A stretch of DNA of 63,161 nucleotides from Archaeoglobi archaeon (GCA_029259415.1 JAPDIW010000001.1:1-63161), one strand, 5' to 3'. Shown: positions 8,014 through 16,803, counted from the stretch's first letter. Program-made: numbers and translations. Notes: generated by a model from the letters alone, not told the origin.

Positions 8014-9318
8014 TTAAAACTTATCCTTCATTCTCCTGAAAACTGCAACGGAAGCAAGAAAGGCTGCAAGAGTTAGCAAGATATCCAAGGGTGATACTGC
8101 CCTGCTTTCAAATTCATAAACAACAGCATCAGCAGCCTTGGGGCTATCAACAATCACCCCTACCTCCCTGTTAAGCTTAAGTCCGTACATGTTCATGTTT
8201 GCAGAGGTTATCAGAAGCCTTTCATCCGCTACTACCGCCTTTCCGTGGAGCCTTTCCACAAGTTTTATCTCTACACCCTCCTCCCTGAGAGTTTCCACAG
8301 CCTCTTTTGAGGCATACCTGGCATCCAGCACCACCTTTATCTTCGCTCCATTCTGCTTTGCTTTTCTGATAGCCTCAAGGAGACCATCATCCTTGTACCA
8401 CTTGAAGTCAATATAAGGAGCTATGATGTAGAGCCTCTGCCTAGCTGAGGAAATAAATTCGAGGACAGGGTTGCAGTCTGGCAAAATGAAGACGGTTACG
8501 GGAGCTTTAAAAGTCAAAACCTTACCGCCAGCACCATTTCTGTAAACCCACTCGGAGCACGATTTTGAGACATTCGTTGAATACTTCCTATCGTTTTCGA
8601 GCAGTCGTAACAGCATCTCTGACACGTTGTGGTTCTCAAAAACTATGATAAAACCCTTTTTGCTGAACTGCCAGTTCTCCGTTGTGATTACAACACTGTT
8701 GTTCTTCACCGCAAACTTGTAGTGGAAGTTTCTGTAGGAGGGTGAGGACAGGAAAACTGTGCTCGTCTCAAACTCCCTGCATGGTTTGTTTGTTCTTGCA
8801 TCGACAAAAACTTTTGAGGGATTGAATGGTGCATGGAAGGTGTATGAGGCAACAATCCACCCATCATCCAGGGAGAAATCGGAGGGAGTTAAGATTAACT
8901 GTCCCTCTACGACTTCTGTAAGGCATGAAAAGTTGCTCCAGTCCTCATACTTAAACTCCCATCCAGATGGAGTTCTGTAGTAAATTACCCCCTCATCGAG
9001 GAACTCGATATCTTTACCGTAGTGAAAGCAGTCTTTTCCATCGGCGTCTTCAACACACACTTCCTCTCCTCTGTTTGAGAGAGCCATTTCTGGAGAAAAT
9101 TGAATGTCCGCCTTATATCCAAACCTCTCTTCAAAATAGCTCAGATTCTTTGTCGCTATATGTGTTCCGGCTTCAGCATTAATCCATCTGTTTGAATCAT
9201 TAAGCAGGCAGCTTGAGTTGCAGTGGAACTTCACGTACTCTGCTTCATCCAGTCCGTAAGGGTTGGGATACACTTCAATTAGAGTTGCTGCGAGAAGCAT
9301 CAGAAGAGCCAATTTCAT
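8014..9318 (-). CDS. Secreted, membrane-anchored phospholipase D-like protein
   Basis: Signal peptide ([15 protein letters not shown]), a long extracellular N-terminal region with several cysteines ([16 protein letters not shown] resembles a lamin-tail-like start), then a PLD-type domain in the last 170 residues. Only one HKD motif is visible ([19 protein letters not shown]), so it may act as a dimer. A C-terminal membrane helix ([17 protein letters not shown]) with RRMKDK after it anchors the protein facing outward. The start overlaps the mptA 3' end by 44 bp. Phosphodiesterase or nuclease activity is family knowledge; the substrate is unknown. Confidence 0.8.
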   Translation of the reverse strand: MKLALLMLLAATLIEVYPNPYGLDEAEYVKFHCNSSCLLNDSNRWINAEAGTHIATKNLSYFEERFGYKADIQFSPEMALSNRGEEVCVEDADGKDCFHYGKDIEFLDEGVIYYRTPSGWEFKYEDWSNFSCLTEVVEGQLILTPSDFSLDDGWIVASYTFHAPFNPSKVFVDARTNKPCREFETSTVFLSSPSYRNFHYKFAVKNNSVVITTENWQFSKKGFIIVFENHNVSEMLLRLLENDRKYSTNVSKSCSEWVYRNGAGGKVLTFKAPVTVFILPDCNPVLEFISSARQRLYIIAPYIDFKWYKDDGLLEAIRKAKQNGAKIKVVLDARYASKEAVETLREEGVEIKLVERLHGKAVVADERLLITSANMNMYGLKLNREVGVIVDSPKAADAVVYEFESRAVSPLDILLTLAAFLASVAVFRRMKDKF

Positions 9319-10222
9319 TCCTCAACTCCTCGAACGTGGCAAACCTCTCCGCCACGACATTGTGCTGGTGAATGCTCTCCTCATTTTCCTGCCGCAGAAA
9401 TGCCAGTATGTCTCCCGGAGCGTCGGGGAAGGCTTTCAGCAGCTCCATCGCCATATACCTGACTCCATCCTCAACAAACCTCGTGTTCCGGTGTGCTGCC
9501 TCAACAACAGCAAGCTCATCCTCTCTTTTGAGAATCTCGTAGGTTTCATAGCTCATGGATGACTTAGCGACCTCAATTAGCTTTGATATGGGAACTTTGA
9601 AGCTGTCCGTGACCTGAACCTTTAGCGTCGCTCTCCCACGCTGGTTGTGCGTTGCAACCGGAATGGCATCAAGAATTTTTTTGATTGTCTCCTCATCGAA
9701 CCCCATTTTAGCCAGTCTCTCTGCTGAGCTTGCTTTGACAAGTTCCTGCGCACATGGACATGCTGTTATTCCTGTAACCTCCACACCCACCATTACAATT
9801 TTGTTCCCATCCCTGCTCAGCGTTGCCTCCCCGAAAATTTTCACCACTTCCTGCGTTCTCTGCCCCGTTCTTGGCGTTCTCTTTCTCATTATTAGCTCTG
9901 AATTCATCCTCGCCTCCGCTTTTGTGGCATACTCGTGCCTTAACAGAAGGTGCTTTGCTATCTCGACAACTAAATCCTCGATGTTCTCTATGGGTTTTGC
10001 TGTCAGCGCCTCAATAACCTCGTCTATAACCTCAAAATTTCTGCTGAGATTGACACCTTTAAGATGAGCAGGTAAGTCAACGAAAACGTCAAAGGTTGAG
10101 ATTAAAATAATTGGCCTTTTCCCCTCTCTCTGAACCTCCACGAGCTTTTTGATGCCTGTGGCACCAACTCTGCTCAGGCCTATGGGAATTTCAGGCTTCA
10201 GAAGCTGAACGTCCGGAAGCAT
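9275..10222 (-). CDS. mptA: GTP cyclohydrolase MptA (GTP cyclohydrolase IV)
   Basis: First committed step of tetrahydromethanopterin synthesis: GTP to 7,8-dihydroneopterin 2',3'-cyclic phosphate, Fe(II)-dependent. FolE2/MptA family signatures: [11 protein letters not shown], the metal-site region ITACPCAQ with its cysteines, [12 protein letters not shown], and [17 protein letters not shown]. At 315 residues it is of usual length; the last ten residues are hydrophilic and overlap the PLD-like gene. H4MPT is the C1 carrier of Archaeoglobus, so presence is expected. Confidence 0.95.
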   Translation of the reverse strand: MLPDVQLLKPEIPIGLSRVGATGIKKLVEVQREGKRPIILISTFDVFVDLPAHLKGVNLSRNFEVIDEVIEALTAKPIENIEDLVVEIAKHLLLRHEYATKAEARMNSELIMRKRTPRTGQRTQEVVKIFGEATLSRDGNKIVMVGVEVTGITACPCAQELVKASSAERLAKMGFDEETIKKILDAIPVATHNQRGRATLKVQVTDSFKVPISKLIEVAKSSMSYETYEILKREDELAVVEAAHRNTRFVEDGVRYMAMELLKAFPDAPGDILAFLRQENEESIHQHNVVAERFATFEELRNEIGSSDASRSNSN

Positions 10223-10274
10223 GGAGTCAGTTTGCTGGCAGATTAATAACTGTTGTCGATTTGTGAAGGCCTAA

Positions 10275-10595
10275 TCAGAATTCATGTACTCTGTCCTTCG
10301 GGTACTTCCTCTCGTTCTTCTCCATTTTCCTCTTAACAGCCACTAACGGATCAATTCCGGCAACATCGCAGAGGAAAAGGGCGTAGATGAGGATGTCTGC
10401 AATCTCTTCCTCCACATCCCTGCCTCTTTCTTCAAGAACTCTCATCTCGTCCTCAACGCTCCTCGTCCACTGAAAAAGCTCAAGAAGTTCTGCAGCCTCA
10501 ATAGCAATTGAAACGGAGAGGTTTTTGGGCGTGTGATACTTCCTCCAGCCTCTCGAGTCTCTGAAATCTCTCAGAATGTCGAAAAGCTCCTGCAT
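10275..10595 (-). CDS. MazG-like nucleotide pyrophosphohydrolase
   Basis: Short all-alpha NTP pyrophosphohydrolase of the RS21-C6/MazG type, about 106 residues. Metal ligands are seen as IAIEAAELLELFQW (ExxE) and VEEEIADILIY (EExxD). Length and the conserved Trp and Lys at the N-terminus (RGWRKYHTPKNL) match dCTPase/MazG-like house-cleaning enzymes. It lies 21 nt downstream of the 3-hydroxyacyl-CoA dehydrogenase gene on the same strand. The preferred nucleotide cannot be told. Confidence 0.87.
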   Translation of the reverse strand: MQELFDILRDFRDSRGWRKYHTPKNLSVSIAIEAAELLELFQWTRSVEDEMRVLEERGRDVEEEIADILIYALFLCDVAGIDPLVAVKRKMEKNERKYPKDRVHEF

Positions 10596-10616
10596 GGAGA
10601 AAGTGAGTTTAAAGAA

Positions 10617-11720
10617 TTAAATCTTGCTCCTCAACAATTCGCACGGTCTGAATATTTCAAGCTTTGTTACCTCTAAAGCCTCTTTGAGCGCATCGAGAAT
10701 GTTCGGGTAGCCAAGCATCTCTGCTGCATCCATTATTCCGTAAGGGGCGTTTGTTGCGAGCATGTAAACTCTGTTTACCGTCTTTTCATCGGCAATCCCA
10801 TCCTCAACAATTCTCAAGGCTTCGTTGATTATCGCAGCGACAAGCGGCCTTACATCCGCAGGAGAAGCAGCGGGGATTTTTGCTATGCTTCCTTCCCATT
10901 TGTAAAATCCCTCACCGCTCTTTTTGCCAAGCTTTCCCCACTCGACCATTTTCTCCATGAAAAAGTCCATCGAGCGAATTCCCCTGAATCTATCTCCGTA
11001 ATACTCTCGGAAGCTTTCAAGAACATCTTTAGCCACATCAAGGCCGATCATGTCGAGGAGTTCAAAAAAGCCGTATTTCAAGCCGAGATTTTTCATGGCC
11101 GCATCAACTTCTTCAGGTCTGTGGTAGAGCAGGCAGTATCCAACCGCAACACCTGCAGCGCCGAGCATTCTATTCAAAACGTGTCCTCTGCACTCCTTCT
11201 TCAAAACAACAGGTTCCTTACCTATGATTTTGGCCATGCTAACTCCTTTTTCTAACGCCTCCTCTGATACCCTGCTACCTCCCACCTCCACAAGGGGCAT
11301 GAGGATTGGAGGGTTGGAAAAATGAAAGAGTGTGAGCCTTCCGGGATTCGAGAGTTTCTCAGCAATCTCGGACGGCATGAAGCTTGAGGTGTTTGTTGCA
11401 AAAACAGCCCTATCGTTAAACTTCTCTATCTCCCTGAAAAGCTCTATTTTTGGCTGTAATTTCTCTGTAATGGCCTCAACAATAAAATCGCAATCCCTGA
11501 CACTTTTCAACTCTGTTGTGTAGTGTATGGATGAGACCAACTCATCACTCTTTTTCAAACCCGCCTCTCCAAGCTCATTTAAACACTCTTCTTCGTGCTT
11601 CTCTCTTGCTTTCTTTAGAGCTTCTTCGCTTCTGTCCACCAGAACCACTTTAAAGCCTGCGTTGGCGAAGAGGGCAGCTATATCCGCCCCCATCGTTCCT
11701 GCCCCTATGACACCGATCAT
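10617..11720 (-). CDS. 3-hydroxyacyl-CoA dehydrogenase (long form with two C-terminal domains)
   Basis: Rossmann N-terminus GVIGAGTMGADIA, catalytic HFSNPPILMPLVEV with its His and Glu, then two 3HCDH C-terminal modules (GHVLNRMLGAAG and NAPYGIMDAAEMLG). At 367 residues it is longer than the 295-residue paralogue at 2421-3308 and clearly diverged from it. GTG 11729 is in frame, but ATG 11720 overlaps the upstream stop as ATGA and is preferred. Last acyl-CoA gene of the cluster that begins with the SCP2 gene. Substrate unknown; may act on branched or 3-hydroxy dicarboxyl CoA esters. Confidence 0.88.
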   Translation of the reverse strand: MIGVIGAGTMGADIAALFANAGFKVVLVDRSEEALKKAREKHEEECLNELGEAGLKKSDELVSSIHYTTELKSVRDCDFIVEAITEKLQPKIELFREIEKFNDRAVFATNTSSFMPSEIAEKLSNPGRLTLFHFSNPPILMPLVEVGGSRVSEEALEKGVSMAKIIGKEPVVLKKECRGHVLNRMLGAAGVAVGYCLLYHRPEEVDAAMKNLGLKYGFFELLDMIGLDVAKDVLESFREYYGDRFRGIRSMDFFMEKMVEWGKLGKKSGEGFYKWEGSIAKIPAASPADVRPLVAAIINEALRIVEDGIADEKTVNRVYMLATNAPYGIMDAAEMLGYPNILDALKEALEVTKLEIFRPCELLRSKI

Positions 11721-11935
11721 AGTTTCCACTCTTTTACAACTCTATCAGGCTTAGTGCCATGTCGTAATGCATGTAAGCTAAGGACGGCCTCAACACTCTT
11801 ATCTGTCATCACACACTCACAGTTGACGTATTCGGTCAATGCATCTCTTGCCTTCATCGCCTGGCCAAGTGCACCGTAAAGACTGGCGTCGAGAGGATCG
11901 AGAGACCCTCTCTGCTCCCCTTGAGCATTCTCCAC
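11717..11935 (-). CDS. Small orphan protein in acyl-CoA cluster
   Basis: 72 residues, no family recognised. It begins at GTG 11935, one base after the stop of the decarboxylase-like gene, with GGGAG upstream, and ends in an ATGA overlap with the dehydrogenase gene. Such tight packing between two real genes supports it being translated. It is mostly helical in look (SLYGALGQAMKARDALTEY) with two cysteines in VNCECVM, and ends basic. It may be a subunit or modulator of a neighbour; that is a guess. Confidence 0.55.
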   Translation of the reverse strand: MENAQGEQRGSLDPLDASLYGALGQAMKARDALTEYVNCECVMTDKSVEAVLSLHALRHGTKPDRVVKEWKL

Positions 11936-11936
11936 C

Positions 11937-12683
11937 TCAGTACTCCCTGAGAATATCAACAAAGCCGAGTTTCATGTCGAACTGGAAGTAGATGGCCGTC
12001 ATGAAAGCGTCAATCTCAACCTTGTGGACTGGGTCGATGACAGAGGGAGAGTCGTAGGTAATATTCCCAGGCCCCATGAAGATGACTCTCTCTCCTTTTG
12101 GATCAGTATGGAAGTCTATGTCCGCATACCACTTAACGAGCTGAGTAACTCCACCCTTGCCTTTTATCGGCGGAAGGTGACGGACTGAATAGAGATAGGT
12201 GGGTTTTGGAAGGATAAAATCAATCATCTCCCCCATAGCCCTTGTGTTGGGCTTCATTACGAACGTCACAAGCCTCTTGCCCGCGGGTCTTTCGAGATAC
12301 CCCATCACGACGTCAAACTCCTTAACAAGCCCGATGTTTGCCAGCTTTTTCGGTGCACCAGCAAGCTCCCTTCCGGCAGCCAGAGCAGAATCGTTTGTTA
12401 CATATATGTACGGAATGTAGTACCCCATATCTCCCTGCTCGTCCTCCACCTGAATTACCGTCAGATATTCGTGGTACTCACCAACCGTGCTGAAGGAGTA
12501 GTGCGAAATCCAAATTCCACCCTGAGCGGGTTTGCTGTATGGTTTCAATCCTTCCGGCAGCAAGTCCTCCACATCGTTCTTGATGGTAAAAAATCCAGTT
12601 ATGGCCTCACAGTTTCTATACTCAATTCCCCTTTCCTCATCCACCTCGTAAAGAGGGGAATCTAACGGAATTCCTTTCAACAT
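11937..12683 (-). CDS. Acetoacetate decarboxylase-family protein
   Basis: ADC-like fold, about 248 residues. The motif GRELAGAPKKLA matches the region around the Schiff-base lysine of acetoacetate decarboxylase (two adjacent lysines, one catalytic). Upstream ITGFFTIKNDVEDLLPEGL is also typical of the family. GTG 12692 is possible, but GAGGTG six nt before ATG 12683 decides the start. Family members do decarboxylation, or other Schiff-base chemistry such as dehydratase or aldolase reactions. Together with a dehydrogenase for 3-hydroxyacyl-CoA, a role in removing a 3-keto acid is plausible but unproven. Confidence 0.82.
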   Translation of the reverse strand: MLKGIPLDSPLYEVDEERGIEYRNCEAITGFFTIKNDVEDLLPEGLKPYSKPAQGGIWISHYSFSTVGEYHEYLTVIQVEDEQGDMGYYIPYIYVTNDSALAAGRELAGAPKKLANIGLVKEFDVVMGYLERPAGKRLVTFVMKPNTRAMGEMIDFILPKPTYLYSVRHLPPIKGKGGVTQLVKWYADIDFHTDPKGERVIFMGPGNITYDSPSVIDPVHKVEIDAFMTAIYFQFDMKLGFVDILREY

Positions 12684-12703
12684 ACCAACCACCTCACTAA
12701 CTA

Positions 12704-14008
12704 TTAGCTAAAAATTCTCGTAATATGGTTTACATCATAAAATTCCTTTTCGTAATTATCTACAACATCCTCAGCAGCTTCAAGACTTAGAACCTCCACC
12801 GTTCCGTCCTCAATCAGCATGCTCCGCGCATCTCTGAATAGCTTCTCAATTATGAACTCCTTGCTCAGCCCGTATGCACCGAAAATCTGCACGGCATCGT
12901 GAGCAACCTCGTAAGCAATTTTCTTTGCGTAAATCTGCGCAGCCCTCGCATGTCTTGGCGATGCATCTGCTGTTTGCTGCTCTATTATTTTCTTATGAGT
13001 GTATTCCGTTACCTTCCTTACGTAGTAGCGCGCAGTCTCGACCTTCTCGAACATCTCGTAAAGCTTCAGCTTTATGTTCTTGTGCTTCGCTATCTCCATT
13101 CCTCCCTGAACTCGCTGTCTGGCGTAGTTCAAAGCCTCCTCAAAACACGCTCTCGCCAGGCCGACAGCAAAAGCTCCCATGCCGCAGCTCGTCAGGCAGA
13201 GGAGCTGGTCGCAGAATATGCCGTAAAAGAAACCCGGTGCAACAACAACGTAGTGCTCAGGAATCCTGACGTTGTCAAAGAAGAGTTCTCCCTGAGGATC
13301 GTCCCTCATTCCGAGCATGTCTGCAGGCCTTCCCTTTTTTACACCATCCGAATCAAGGGGAACTATGCAGAACAGCCCCTCTGCTATACTTCTCGACCCT
13401 TTAAGCTGTGCATGCAACCCGCAGTGAGTTGCAACTGGCGCTGATGAAACCCATGCGGACTTCTGCCCACTTATCACCCACTCATCTCCATCTTTCTCCG
13501 CCACAACATTGCCCTTGCCAAACCTCGCAACGAGCTCCGGATCCTCCCTTAAGTTAATCAGGTAGTCACTGCCATGCTCAGGCTCTGTAACTCCCCAGCA
13601 ACCGTGAAACTTCCCCTCATCATCTTCAATCCACGGAACCACCAGCTCCTCGTACACATCCGGAGTTCCAAAGAGAGCGGCAGAAACGAAAGGTATCATG
13701 TCCACTCCCAAAGCTGTAGCGAAGCCCAAACTACCCCAAGCAACCTCCTCGAAAATTATGTAGCGCTGCAAGGGCGTTAAGCCTGGACCGCCTTTGTTCT
13801 CTGAAAGGTACATGCGATGGTACCCGAGCTTCTTCATCTGCTTCATCACTTTGAAGTACGGCGATCCTGGCTTGATCCGCTCTTCCGGAGACATTCTGTC
13901 GAGTTCGACTGAGGCAGGCCTTATGACCTCCTCAGCAAATCTGTGAACTTCCTCTCTAAGCATGTGGTCTTCTTCGCTCAGCTCATCGAGGTCAAGAAAC
14001 TTTGACAT
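12704..14008 (-). CDS. Acyl-CoA dehydrogenase, atypical catalytic site
   Basis: FAD enzyme oxidising acyl-CoA to enoyl-CoA. The N-terminal helical domain, a beta domain with CWGVTEPEHGSD and WVISGQKSAWVS, and the C-terminal helical domain (QIFGAYGLSKEF) are all present. At the usual catalytic position, where most enzymes read YEGT, this one reads LIEDGTVEV, which puts Asp at the place of Glu. The helix-G alternative (ERL) is also missing; the region reads FCDQLLCLTSCG. Second gene of the SCP2-led operon. It may take cyclic, branched or otherwise unusual acyl-CoA. Confidence 0.9.
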   Translation of the reverse strand: MSKFLDLDELSEEDHMLREEVHRFAEEVIRPASVELDRMSPEERIKPGSPYFKVMKQMKKLGYHRMYLSENKGGPGLTPLQRYIIFEEVAWGSLGFATALGVDMIPFVSAALFGTPDVYEELVVPWIEDDEGKFHGCWGVTEPEHGSDYLINLREDPELVARFGKGNVVAEKDGDEWVISGQKSAWVSSAPVATHCGLHAQLKGSRSIAEGLFCIVPLDSDGVKKGRPADMLGMRDDPQGELFFDNVRIPEHYVVVAPGFFYGIFCDQLLCLTSCGMGAFAVGLARACFEEALNYARQRVQGGMEIAKHKNIKLKLYEMFEKVETARYYVRKVTEYTHKKIIEQQTADASPRHARAAQIYAKKIAYEVAHDAVQIFGAYGLSKEFIIEKLFRDARSMLIEDGTVEVLSLEAAEDVVDNYEKEFYDVNHITRIFS

Positions 14009-14029
14009 CCCCCAACACCCATAAAAAAA

Positions 14030-14650
14030 TTAGGATTCGATGGGGATGGATGCCATGAGGTCTGTGAATTTCTTTACAGTGGCCATGTTTCGCATCATAT
14101 AGCCCATATCTCCCTGCAGCTTGAGCTTACCGCTGACGACAAGAGTGATAGCATCTGCTTTCCCCATAACGAGCTGTTTGAAAACCGCATAAGGCCCGAT
14201 GAGCTTGAACTTCGCGTCCTCATGCTCTCCCGGTGCGGCAACCTCAATATTTCTGAATTCACCGTGCCAGAAGTCCATCCAGATGTTGAGCGTAGCACCC
14301 TTCGCAGCCTCAAGTATCTTATCGGGATTTTCAGCTATCTTCTTTGCAATCTCTTCCACATTGACCTCGCTCAGATTGGCATCCAGAGACAGGCCGAGGG
14401 CTTCAAGCAGTTTCTCACTTGGCGTTCCTTTAAATTTCTCCCTTTTCTCCTTCGGAATACTGTCCAGCATGCCAAGAAAACCCTTCAAAACCTTCGGGTT
14501 CTGGAAATCCTTCAAAGCCTCCTCATCCAGCTCTACAACACAGAGGTAGTCTCCTTCCCAGTTAGCTGCCACCTTTTTGTATTCTTCATCGGCGTTTACC
14601 TTCTTGTGCAACTCTTCCATCCACTCCTTTGACGGAAACACAACTGCCAT
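14030..14650 (-). CDS. SCP2 sterol/lipid-carrier domain protein
   Basis: 206 residues. The C-terminal 110 residues form an SCP2-like domain (LNIWMDFWHGEFRNIEVA and ITLVVSGKLKLQGDMGYMM, the last being the typical family end). SCP2 proteins bind acyl-CoA or lipids in a hydrophobic tunnel. First gene of the operon that holds an acyl-CoA dehydrogenase, a decarboxylase-like protein and a hydroxyacyl-CoA dehydrogenase, so a substrate carrier role is likely. TTG 14656 is in frame; ATG 14650 is preferred. A TATA-like AATATTTAAATATT at 14695-14708 puts the transcript start near 14677. Confidence 0.82.
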   Translation of the reverse strand: MAVVFPSKEWMEELHKKVNADEEYKKVAANWEGDYLCVVELDEEALKDFQNPKVLKGFLGMLDSIPKEKREKFKGTPSEKLLEALGLSLDANLSEVNVEEIAKKIAENPDKILEAAKGATLNIWMDFWHGEFRNIEVAAPGEHEDAKFKLIGPYAVFKQLVMGKADAITLVVSGKLKLQGDMGYMMRNMATVKKFTDLMASIPIES

Positions 14651-14694
14651 GTTCAATCAAACCATTAATAGATATTTTAATCTTTTGAGATTAC

Positions 14695-14708
14695 AATATT
14701 TAAATATT
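14695..14708 (-). promoter_or_regulatory. TATA element of the SCP2-acyl-CoA dehydrogenase operon
   Basis: AATATTTAAATATT, a perfect palindrome containing TTTAAATA, lies about 50 bp before ATG 14650. The predicted transcript start is near 14677, leaving a leader of roughly 27 nt. A second AT-rich tract (GATTAAAATATC) is closer to the gene but gives a start inside the coding region. Confidence 0.5.
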
Positions 14709-14749
14709 AGTTTACCCGCTCACATATGAGCATCAGGAAGCAAAATTGC

Positions 14750-15304
14750 TCATTTTCTGAAAATGAGAGTGTAACCTCCCGGAAATACAGAGTATTTCAC
14801 ATTTCTACCATAGGTCCTCTCAAAGAAGTTCTTTATTGCTCTGCATAGGACTTCTGCTAGTCCTTTTCCCACGTTCGACCTAACCAAAACGTGTGTTTCC
14901 CCATCCACACAGTTCACTTTAGCGTCGATGGCCCAGTTCATCGCTATTAGAGCGACTTTCATGAATTCAATTGCCTCTTCAATGGTGATTTTTTCTATTG
15001 GTTTTCCGTAGTACCATTCGAGCAGGAAATTAAACTCGTTCTCGCTCAGAATTTTATCAATATCTCCTCTAAGAGCGTTCTCCGCACTCTCAAAACCGAT
15101 GGCGATTATTCCAGCTTCCTTCATCATTTTAACACGAAGGCGGTCAATCTTTGATAACTCGGTTTCTCTGGTTTCGAATAGGTTTTTTACGGCCTCTTCA
15201 AGAAGTCTGTTAAGCTGGCCGTATTCGGGAAGGAGCTTACTGATGTAATTTTCGTAAACACTCCGATCTATCGTTGTCTGAATCCTTATTTTTCTTGACG
15301 CCAT
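14750..15304 (-). CDS. Ribbon-helix-helix-type putative regulator, unknown C-domain
   Basis: 184 residues. The first 45 (KIRIQTTIDRSVYENY, then helices to AVKNLF) look like a ribbon-helix-helix DNA-binding unit. The remaining 135 residues form an unrecognised alpha/beta domain ending NVKYSVFPGGYTLIFRK. It is divergent from the KaiC-like gene at 15440 across a 135-bp AT-rich gap, with its own TATA (CAATTATATGG on the minus strand, near 15330) at leaderless distance. It may control itself and the KaiC-like gene. No family name can be given. Confidence 0.6.
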   Translation of the reverse strand: MASRKIRIQTTIDRSVYENYISKLLPEYGQLNRLLEEAVKNLFETRETELSKIDRLRVKMMKEAGIIAIGFESAENALRGDIDKILSENEFNFLLEWYYGKPIEKITIEEAIEFMKVALIAMNWAIDAKVNCVDGETHVLVRSNVGKGLAEVLCRAIKNFFERTYGRNVKYSVFPGGYTLIFRK

Positions 15305-15410
15305 ACAAAGAGTAATCTTGCAGCCATATAATTGTTATTATTTTTTTCAGTTTTTTAATCCTAATGTTTATTATGAGCATAGAAGTAACCTCTGGAAGAT
15401 TTTTGCCTTC

Positions 15411-15433
15411 ATTATAATATCACTACAATTGTA
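15411..15433 (+). promoter_or_regulatory. TATA box and TACAATTGTA palindrome before the KaiC-like gene
   Basis: ATTATAATATC at 15411-15421 is followed by the perfect 10-bp palindrome TACAATTGTA at 15424-15433, then ATG 15440. The palindrome sits between TATA and the expected transcript start, the usual place for an archaeal repressor site. AATTGTTATTATT near 15329 is a related half-site at the divergent promoter. The ribbon-helix-helix protein next door is the natural candidate binder. Confidence 0.4.
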
Positions 15434-15439
15434 ATAATA

Positions 15440-16198
15440 ATGAAAAACCTTAAAAGTACCTGCGTCAATATGTTTAATGGTGGTAAAGTGCAAGTACTAA
15501 AAACTTCGGACGTGCCTACAGGCATCGTTCTGCTTGATAGAAGATTAGATGGGGGTTTACCCGCAGGTAGCTTTGTGTGTGTGCATGCAAACCCTCTCGC
15601 GATGCCTGAGGCTTTCCTTTATCAGTTCGCCACCGTTATGAAGAGTTACTACTTTACCACAAGCCGTCCGGCAAAGTTTGTCAAACTGGATATGGAGAGG
15701 CTCCGCCTCGATACACAGTTCGTATCATTCGTAGATGTTTACGAGCAGTATTATCTCAACGAGTACGGTCAGTTCATCGTTGAGGACAGATACAGAGACA
15801 AGGAAATTTTCGACTACGTTGATGATAGGTTGTCAAAAATAGCAGAGGAGGAGAGTGGTGAGTATAACATTGTTATCGACTCCCTCTCCTTCTTCCTGAA
15901 CCTCAACACCGACTGGGGGCTCAAGGACTGGTTGATAAACAAGCTATACACCCTTGCAAAAGAGAACGGAACTGTTGTTTACTGTCACCTCGTCAAAGGC
16001 CTCCACCCATCATATGTTGTTAACAGAGTTCTTGAGATGTCTGACGTTGTTTTTGACATTGAGGTGGAGAGGGTGGGTGAGAGGCTGGTAAGCAAGTTCG
16101 CGGTTCCCAAGTTGAGGGGGAAGAGACCCGTTTCCGAGTACTTCAGGTTCTACGTTGAAGAAGGTGTTCAGGTGGACACGTCAAGAGATATTGCGTAA
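15440..16198 (+). CDS. KaiC/RecA-like protein with degenerate Walker A
   Basis: 252 residues with the fold signature of KaiC/RadA-like ATPases: TGIVLLDRRLDGGLPAGS at the start, then the nucleotide-loop position, which here reads VHANPLAMPEA and lacks the GKT/S of a Walker A. A Walker B-like strand remains (YNIVIDSLSFFL). It resembles the HTR-like/DUF7504 group of archaeal pseudo-ATPases. TATA spacing supports ATG 15440 as a leaderless start. It overlaps the convergent ecfT gene by 31 bp. Likely a regulatory or scaffold protein rather than an ATPase; role unknown. Confidence 0.7.
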   Translation: MKNLKSTCVNMFNGGKVQVLKTSDVPTGIVLLDRRLDGGLPAGSFVCVHANPLAMPEAFLYQFATVMKSYYFTTSRPAKFVKLDMERLRLDTQFVSFVDVYEQYYLNEYGQFIVEDRYRDKEIFDYVDDRLSKIAEEESGEYNIVIDSLSFFLNLNTDWGLKDWLINKLYTLAKENGTVVYCHLVKGLHPSYVVNRVLEMSDVVFDIEVERVGERLVSKFAVPKLRGKRPVSEYFRFYVEEGVQVDTSRDIA

Positions 16199-16803
16199 AT
16201 TAAGGCCAATATTGAGGCAAACAAAAGAAGAAAATCAACCTTCCTAGGTTTTCTTGTTTTTCCAGCAACTTTATACCTAAAATTTTTCGAGTAAAGTGAT
16301 TCGGCAAAGCTTACCGATCTCAGAATGACTGTTGAGACAAAAGCCTTCAGCAGTCTATAGTAGGATCTGCCGTAAAGGCTCTTGACGTTCTCGAAGTCGC
16401 TGACTATCACCGGAAGCATGGAGAGGGAAATTTGAAGCAGGCTTACGAGTTTTTCAGGAAACTTGAAAAAGGTCAAAGCTCCGGTGATTTCGGATGGTTG
16501 AGATGAGAACACAAGAGACCCGGCCGAGATTACCCCAATAAAAGCTAAGAGCGATTTTAAAGCCTTGATTCCGACAAAAAATGCAGTGATGGCAAAGAGG
16601 ATGTAGAATGGCAGAAAGGCCTTCAGGAGCTTCAAGCTCCTACCCTTTGTCACAATCAAGGGGATTAATATTGCGAAAAGCGAAACTTCAGGAGCCATAC
16701 CGGAAATGTATACGGAGACTGAGAGGAGAGAGGCTGACAGTAGCACACATCTACCCTCTCTCTCCCCACCCCTCAGCCCCTCTTTGAGCGATTCGATTAT
16801 CAT
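16168..16803 (-). CDS. bioN: ECF transporter transmembrane protein (EcfT / BioN)
   Basis: Membrane coupling subunit of an energy-coupling-factor transporter, 211 residues with about five or six helices (for example LLKAFLPFYILFAITAFFVGI and SLLQISLSMLPVIVSDFENV). The coupling-helix region, an A-R-(G/S)-like motif in the family, is weak here (LYGRSYYRLLKAF). It overlaps the ATPase gene by 4 bp and is the last gene of the bioY-led operon, so it is assigned to biotin uptake by context. Confidence 0.82.
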   Translation of the reverse strand: MIIESLKEGLRGGEREGRCVLLSASLLSVSVYISGMAPEVSLFAILIPLIVTKGRSLKLLKAFLPFYILFAITAFFVGIKALKSLLAFIGVISAGSLVFSSQPSEITGALTFFKFPEKLVSLLQISLSMLPVIVSDFENVKSLYGRSYYRLLKAFVSTVILRSVSFAESLYSKNFRYKVAGKTRKPRKVDFLLLFASILALIYAISLDVST

